From Salinimonas marina (GTDB taxonomy: Bacteria > Pseudomonadota > Gammaproteobacteria > Enterobacterales > Alteromonadaceae), in assembly GCF_015644725.1 (NCBI RefSeq), contig NZ_CP064795.1, positions 273,501-337,500 of the forward strand: a DNA stretch of 64,000 nucleotides. Direction: 5' to 3'. Below, piece by piece: positions 60,435-64,000 of the stretch (positions are counted from its first letter, which is position 1; every line of letters begins with the position of its first letter). The notes below the pieces were generated by a model. The model did no database searches and was not told the origin of the DNA. It saw nothing but the letters and a program-made list of their open reading frames with translations. A program made the position numbers and the translations under genes.

Positions 60435-61411
60435 GCCTGTTATTTAAAGGTCGCCCCCAGGGCGCCAGCGATGCCCGGGTGGGGTTATGGCAAATGCTGT
60501 CGATGCTGGTTATTTCACACATTCGTCAGGCACTGAACAGCTTAGGGGAGTTATGGCGCCAGCCGGCGGCCTCATTGATGACCATTGGGGTGCTGGGCTT
60601 GAGTATTACCTTGCCCAGTACCTTGTATATTCTGGTGAAAAATACCGAAAAAATCACCGCCGGCTGGGAGCAGGTGTCTGAAATTTCGTTATTTTTAGAG
60701 TCGCAGACCAATACCGGCAGTGCCCAGCAACTGATTACCCGCATCAAAACCTGGCCGGAAGTGGACAAGGTGACCTACATCCCGGCGGATGACGCGTTAA
60801 AAGAGTTTCAGCAGTTGTCGGGGCTGGGCGATGCTATGGCTTACCTGAAAAGCAATCCATTGCCGGATGTGGTGCTGGTTACGCCCGCTCAGAAACATGT
60901 GTCACCTCAGGCGGCACGTGCCTTACTGGCGAAGTTAACCGAGCAGCGTGAGGTGGATGTCGGCAAGCTGGATGTAGAGTGGCTGGAGCGGTTATATGCG
61001 GTACTTAACATTGCCCGGGAACTGGTGACCTTGATCGGCGGTTTGTTGTTTATCTCGGTGGTATTGATTATTGGGAATACAATAAGGCTGAATATCCTAA
61101 GCAAGCGGGATGAAATTCTGGTGATGAAGCTGGTGGGGGCCACCGATGCGTTTATCCACCGTCCTTTTTTATATACCGGTTTCTGGTATGGTCTGTTAGG
61201 CGGGCTCATTGCCTGGTTTGCGGTCATCCTTATCCTGTGGTGGATGGACAGCAGCATTCAGGCGTTTGCCAGCTTATATCAAAAGCAATTTAATATTACC
61301 GGGTTAACCGGCACCGCGCTGCTGACTATGTTGGGCCTGTCGGTGCTGCTGGGGCTGGTGGGATCGGTCATTTCAGTTCAGCGTCATGTACGTGAAATCG
61401 AGCCGCGGTAA
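60431..61411 (+). CDS. ftsX: Cell division permease FtsX
   Basis: A 326-residue inner-membrane protein with four hydrophobic segments and a large periplasmic loop after the first (about residues 75-195). It carries the family block SKRDEILVMKLVGATDAFIHRPFLYTG, which is split across the third segment. The loop recruits EnvC in E. coli and so activates amidases. It is coupled to ftsE by an ATGA-type overlap. The transcript appears to end before the EAL-HDOD gene. Confidence 0.96.
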   Translation: MSLLFKGRPQGASDARVGLWQMLSMLVISHIRQALNSLGELWRQPAASLMTIGVLGLSITLPSTLYILVKNTEKITAGWEQVSEISLFLESQTNTGSAQQLITRIKTWPEVDKVTYIPADDALKEFQQLSGLGDAMAYLKSNPLPDVVLVTPAQKHVSPQAARALLAKLTEQREVDVGKLDVEWLERLYAVLNIARELVTLIGGLLFISVVLIIGNTIRLNILSKRDEILVMKLVGATDAFIHRPFLYTGFWYGLLGGLIAWFAVILILWWMDSSIQAFASLYQKQFNITGLTGTALLTMLGLSVLLGLVGSVISVQRHVREIEPR

Positions 61412-61497
61412 TGATTATCTGCGGTCATGCCAACGGGCCGCGCTAAAGTATCTGGCCGCCACGTATTTTTTGCTAAAAACGTGTTGCTAAAAACGGG

Positions 61498-62736
61498 CTA
61501 GAGTGAACGGGTGGTCGGGAAGTACGATGACATCGTGCTTCTGACGCTATTGCCCCAGACGATGGCCTGATTGTACAAACTATGCAGCTGTTTCTGATCA
61601 ATATCTAATGCTTTGGATTGCTTGATAACATTGAGCCACAGCGCGCTTTCAAACGCCCTGACTAATGCCAGGTAATGATTGAACTCGCTCGATTTACCCA
61701 GTAATGCATTGTTGACTTCATCCACCAGCGGCAGCTGTTTTAAGATGCCAGGCATGTCCTGATCCAATAAGGCATCAAGTAGCGAAAACAAACCAATCAA
61801 AAAACCTACCGGAGGGTCGGTTCTCTGTCCTCGCTGTTGCGCCAGCAAATCAAAAAATTTGGCTCTGACCAGCGACATATGAATCACTTCCAGCGGTTTC
61901 TCATCACCCAGATGCGCCAGGGACAACAAGGCAATAAACTTTTTGATTTCTACCTCACCCATATAGTTCAGCGCATGTTTAAGCGATGAGATTTCATGGC
62001 GTTTATTGATGGTGGGGTTGTTGATAAAACGCAGTAATAGATAGCTCAGGGCAGCATCGCGTTCAATAATCTGATTGATCCGGTTGATATCAAAATCTTC
62101 TGCCGAGCTTTCGCCCATCAAGTCCACCAGGTTCATTTTCGAGGCCGGCAGCTGCCGGGCTATCCTGGCCTCAGGCTGAGCAAAAAAATAGCCCTGGAAC
62201 AAGTCAAATCCCAGCTCCCGACACTGGGTAAACGCATCATGGGTACCGACATTTTCGGCAATGAGCTTAACATTGGCATCGGCAAAACGGGGCAAGCGGC
62301 GAGTCACATAGTCCGCCCGAATTTTGCCAATATCAACTTTGACGATATCCAAAAGCGGTAGGATGGCGCTTTGGCTACTCAGCATCATGGGATCATCCAA
62401 CGCAATCTGATAGCCTAATTGTTTAATATGTTTGCAAGCTTCAATGAGCCCGGAGCCATGGTCCGGACTTTCAGATAATTCCACCACTACTCTTTGAGGA
62501 TCTAAATTGGTGGGGAACCGGCTGATCAGCGTCTCGGCTCTAAAATTGATGAATGACATCTTTTGAGCACTCATATCGTCCAGACCCAGGGGATTGAAAC
62601 GCTCGGCGATAGCCGCGACTTTCTCTGACGTGGCATCAGGAAAGCAGCCACCCTTACCATCTCGAAACAACAGTTCGTAGGCAAATACATCCTTTTGGCA
62701 GTCCAGAATGGGCTGGCGAGCGATAAACGCAAACAT
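61498..62736 (-). CDS. EAL-HDOD two-domain signalling protein
   Basis: A 412-residue protein of the CdgJ/YuxH type. The N-terminal EAL-like domain has FIARQPILDCQKDVFAYELLFRDG (ELL in place of EAL), INFRAETL, VVELSES, IALDDPMM and VKVDIGKI. The catalytic DDFG is DDPM, so phosphodiesterase activity is unlikely. Residues about 200-400 form an HDOD domain (LPASKMNLVDLMGESSAEDF onward). Related proteins control motility and c-di-GMP signalling by protein contact. ATG 62736 gives the standard MFAFIARQPIL N-terminus and has GGAAG upstream. Convergent with ftsX. Confidence 0.88.
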   Translation of the reverse strand: MFAFIARQPILDCQKDVFAYELLFRDGKGGCFPDATSEKVAAIAERFNPLGLDDMSAQKMSFINFRAETLISRFPTNLDPQRVVVELSESPDHGSGLIEACKHIKQLGYQIALDDPMMLSSQSAILPLLDIVKVDIGKIRADYVTRRLPRFADANVKLIAENVGTHDAFTQCRELGFDLFQGYFFAQPEARIARQLPASKMNLVDLMGESSAEDFDINRINQIIERDAALSYLLLRFINNPTINKRHEISSLKHALNYMGEVEIKKFIALLSLAHLGDEKPLEVIHMSLVRAKFFDLLAQQRGQRTDPPVGFLIGLFSLLDALLDQDMPGILKQLPLVDEVNNALLGKSSEFNHYLALVRAFESALWLNVIKQSKALDIDQKQLHSLYNQAIVWGNSVRSTMSSYFPTTRSL

Positions 62737-63720
62737 TCCTATATTTCTTCCTACAGGGACAACGGCGCAGATGCGCATTGCATTTTATTTTAAAGTATAG
62801 ATGCACTGTACCCTAGCGACCCGACGCAATCCAGCGTAAAAATTCACCGGCTAACATTGTCTAAAAATGAACATCATTCATAGCAAGCACCGGTTACTAC
62901 TAGGGTGCGCGCAACAAATCTGCCGCGCTAACCGCATCAAACTCAGACAATGAAGACTGATGTAAGTATAGCGAGTTTAACCCAAAGCGCCTTATTAACC
63001 ATTTGTAATACCCGTCGTGCCAATCGCATCGGTCTGGCAGGCCCGAGACCGCGGCGTGTGTAATTTTGCCAGAGCCAGGCAAATGCGCCGAACGGGGGCA
63101 GTCCACGTGGCCGGGCCGGCGCCACCGCAAGGTCACTAGAATACGTGTTATGGGATTTTGAGCCAGACTACATAAGTTTAATGTTTGCAGGTATTTTCAC
63201 CACTGGTCAGTATTTTATCGTTACGACATTGGGGTTATTAACGCCTGGCGAAAAACAAGCTGGAAGGTGCGCCGTGAGAACGGCACGAAACCTGCGCCTA
63301 AGCCGCACAGTGACGCCTTTTTTCCACACTCGCCGGTGGTGGAGCCTGCCTCTGTGAATAGATTACAAGTGTAGCGCAAGCCTGACTGTGGCGGTTTATC
63401 CGCATGGATATCGACCTTAAACGACAACCGGCCATGGCGGCCACTGGTACGGGTCAGATTACCTGTGGGCCGCTGACACCAAGGGGGTGGGCGGTTGAAG
63501 CAATGTCCTCAAAGTGGCTGGTCGGCTACGGTGGTAACCATAAAAACATTCGGCCCTGGTGGTTCATGGCATGTGACTTGCTGCGCTAGGGATGCACAAT
63601 CGAAAGTAGACCAGTATCGATGCCTGCGCCGATCTTAATGGTTTGGGGCAGGCTGCGTTGCCACTTTATTTATGTTGGTCTACCTTGCATATGGATTACT
63701 TTAAAAGGCTTTTTCTTTTT
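62737..63720. other. About 1 kb between the EAL-HDOD gene and the rpoH promoter
   Basis: Short frames on both strands (such as 62943-63125 minus and 63221-63427 minus) lack ribosome-binding sites and recognisable motifs. I see no tRNA, transposon or repeat. The left end carries the EAL-HDOD promoter. The segment may contain decayed genes or an unrecognised small RNA. Confidence 0.4.
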
Positions 63721-63749
63721 GGAACTTTTTTGGTAATTTTCGGGTCTTG
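63721..63749 (+). promoter_or_regulatory. Sigma-E-like promoter candidate for rpoH
   Basis: GGAACTT (63721-63727) and TCTTG (63745-63749), with 17 bases between them. This is close to the sigma-E pattern GGAACTT...TCTGA and, in layout, to E. coli rpoH P3. A vegetative -10 candidate TACAAT (63828-63833 region) lies nearer the gene, and several promoters are expected for rpoH. Confidence 0.5.
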
Positions 63750-63859
63750 GTAGTTGTCAATTTGACAATAAGCCCCTACATTGCAATACGGCGAATGTCT
63801 ATGTTCGCAAAGTGGCATTGGAGTTGGTACAATGGTGTGCTTAACTAACTGAGGTGATT

Positions 63860-64000
63860 ATGAGCAAAACAATGCAATCAATGGCCCTTTCCGTTCCGCA
63901 TAACGGTAGCATCGAAGGCTACATGCAGGCAGTCAGCTCGATAGACATGCTGTCGGCTGAAGAGGAACGTTCTCTGGCGTTGAAACTTCGTGAAGATGAA
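63860..64000 (+). CDS. rpoH: RNA polymerase heat-shock sigma factor, sigma-32 (3' end outside the window)
   Basis: The first 47 codons of RpoH. The N-terminus MSKTMQSMALSVPHNGS followed by IEGYMQAVSSIDMLSAEEER and SLALKLREDE matches the sigma-32 region 1.2 of gammaproteobacteria. The GAGGTG ribosome-binding site ends just before ATG 63860. It lies downstream of ftsYEX, the conserved order in this group, although the EAL-HDOD gene and 1 kb intervene. The rest of the gene, including the RpoH box, lies to the right. Confidence 0.9.
   Translation, partial: MSKTMQSMALSVPHNGSIEGYMQAVSSIDMLSAEEERSLALKLREDE

Overview
This window comes from a marine-type gammaproteobacterium, most likely a member of the Alteromonadaceae (Alteromonas/Salinimonas-like). 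The inference rests on gene content and protein character: full-length gammaproteobacterial RpoB (1342 aa) and RpoC, DbpA, DksA, PcnB, FtsYEX and RpoH; PanP-type aspartate decarboxylase beside panBC; an amylosucrase; and a cstA-type gene directly after tuf. Base composition is balanced and even along the window. I see no prophage, insertion sequence, CRISPR array or obvious genomic island. The window is mostly chromosomal core with small accessory inserts.

Layout. 1-5.9 kb: 3' part of folE, a small zinc-ribbon gene, a frameshifted amylosucrase diverging from an MFS transporter (probable sucrose use), gloA2, and a frameshifted ChrR-like double cupin. 5.9-17.2 kb: blc lipocalin, a PhnA-like protein, pyrC, a tandem-domain solute-binding protein, dbpA, an ACT-domain gene, a PepO-type M13 peptidase, an ABC exporter and a TPR lipoprotein. 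17.2-39.6 kb: the translation/transcription block tRNA-Trp-secE-nusG, a reverse-strand Fur-box iron ABC operon (hypothetical-fbpA-fbpB-fbpC) plus about 1 kb of unexplained DNA, then rplKAJL-rpoBC and rpsL-rpsG-fusA-tuf. 40-46.6 kb: cstA with a structured leader, a CNNM/CBS protein, an ABC-2 exporter pair followed by a TrmB-like methyltransferase, and a degenerate EAL protein. 46.9-53.7 kb: pantothenate/folate/RNA block panP, panC (frameshifted), panB, folK, pcnB, gluQ (two frameshifts) and dksA. 53.9-64 kb: sfsA, pepB, yhgN, yjaG, rsmD, ftsY-ftsE-ftsX, an EAL-HDOD protein and the start of rpoH.

Two things stand out. First, four otherwise well-conserved genes (amylosucrase, cupin, panC, gluQ) are broken by five single-base losses. 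Each sits at a short G or C run, each is repaired by adding one G/C, and panC and gluQ are core genes. This looks more like homopolymer undercalling in the assembly than biology. Second, FtsY carries a perfect array of 42 GAGCCA hexamers, an (EP)42 tract between its acidic A region and the GTPase core.

Other points worth follow-up: the iron operon inserted between nusG and rplK; a promoter-preceded folded leader upstream of cstA; palindromic operator candidates at about 3.15 and 5.13 kb; a sigma-E-like promoter before rpoH; a 16-bp perfect hairpin between panP and panC; and hairpins/attenuators throughout the ribosomal operons. I did not find a clearly novel defence or mobile system here.
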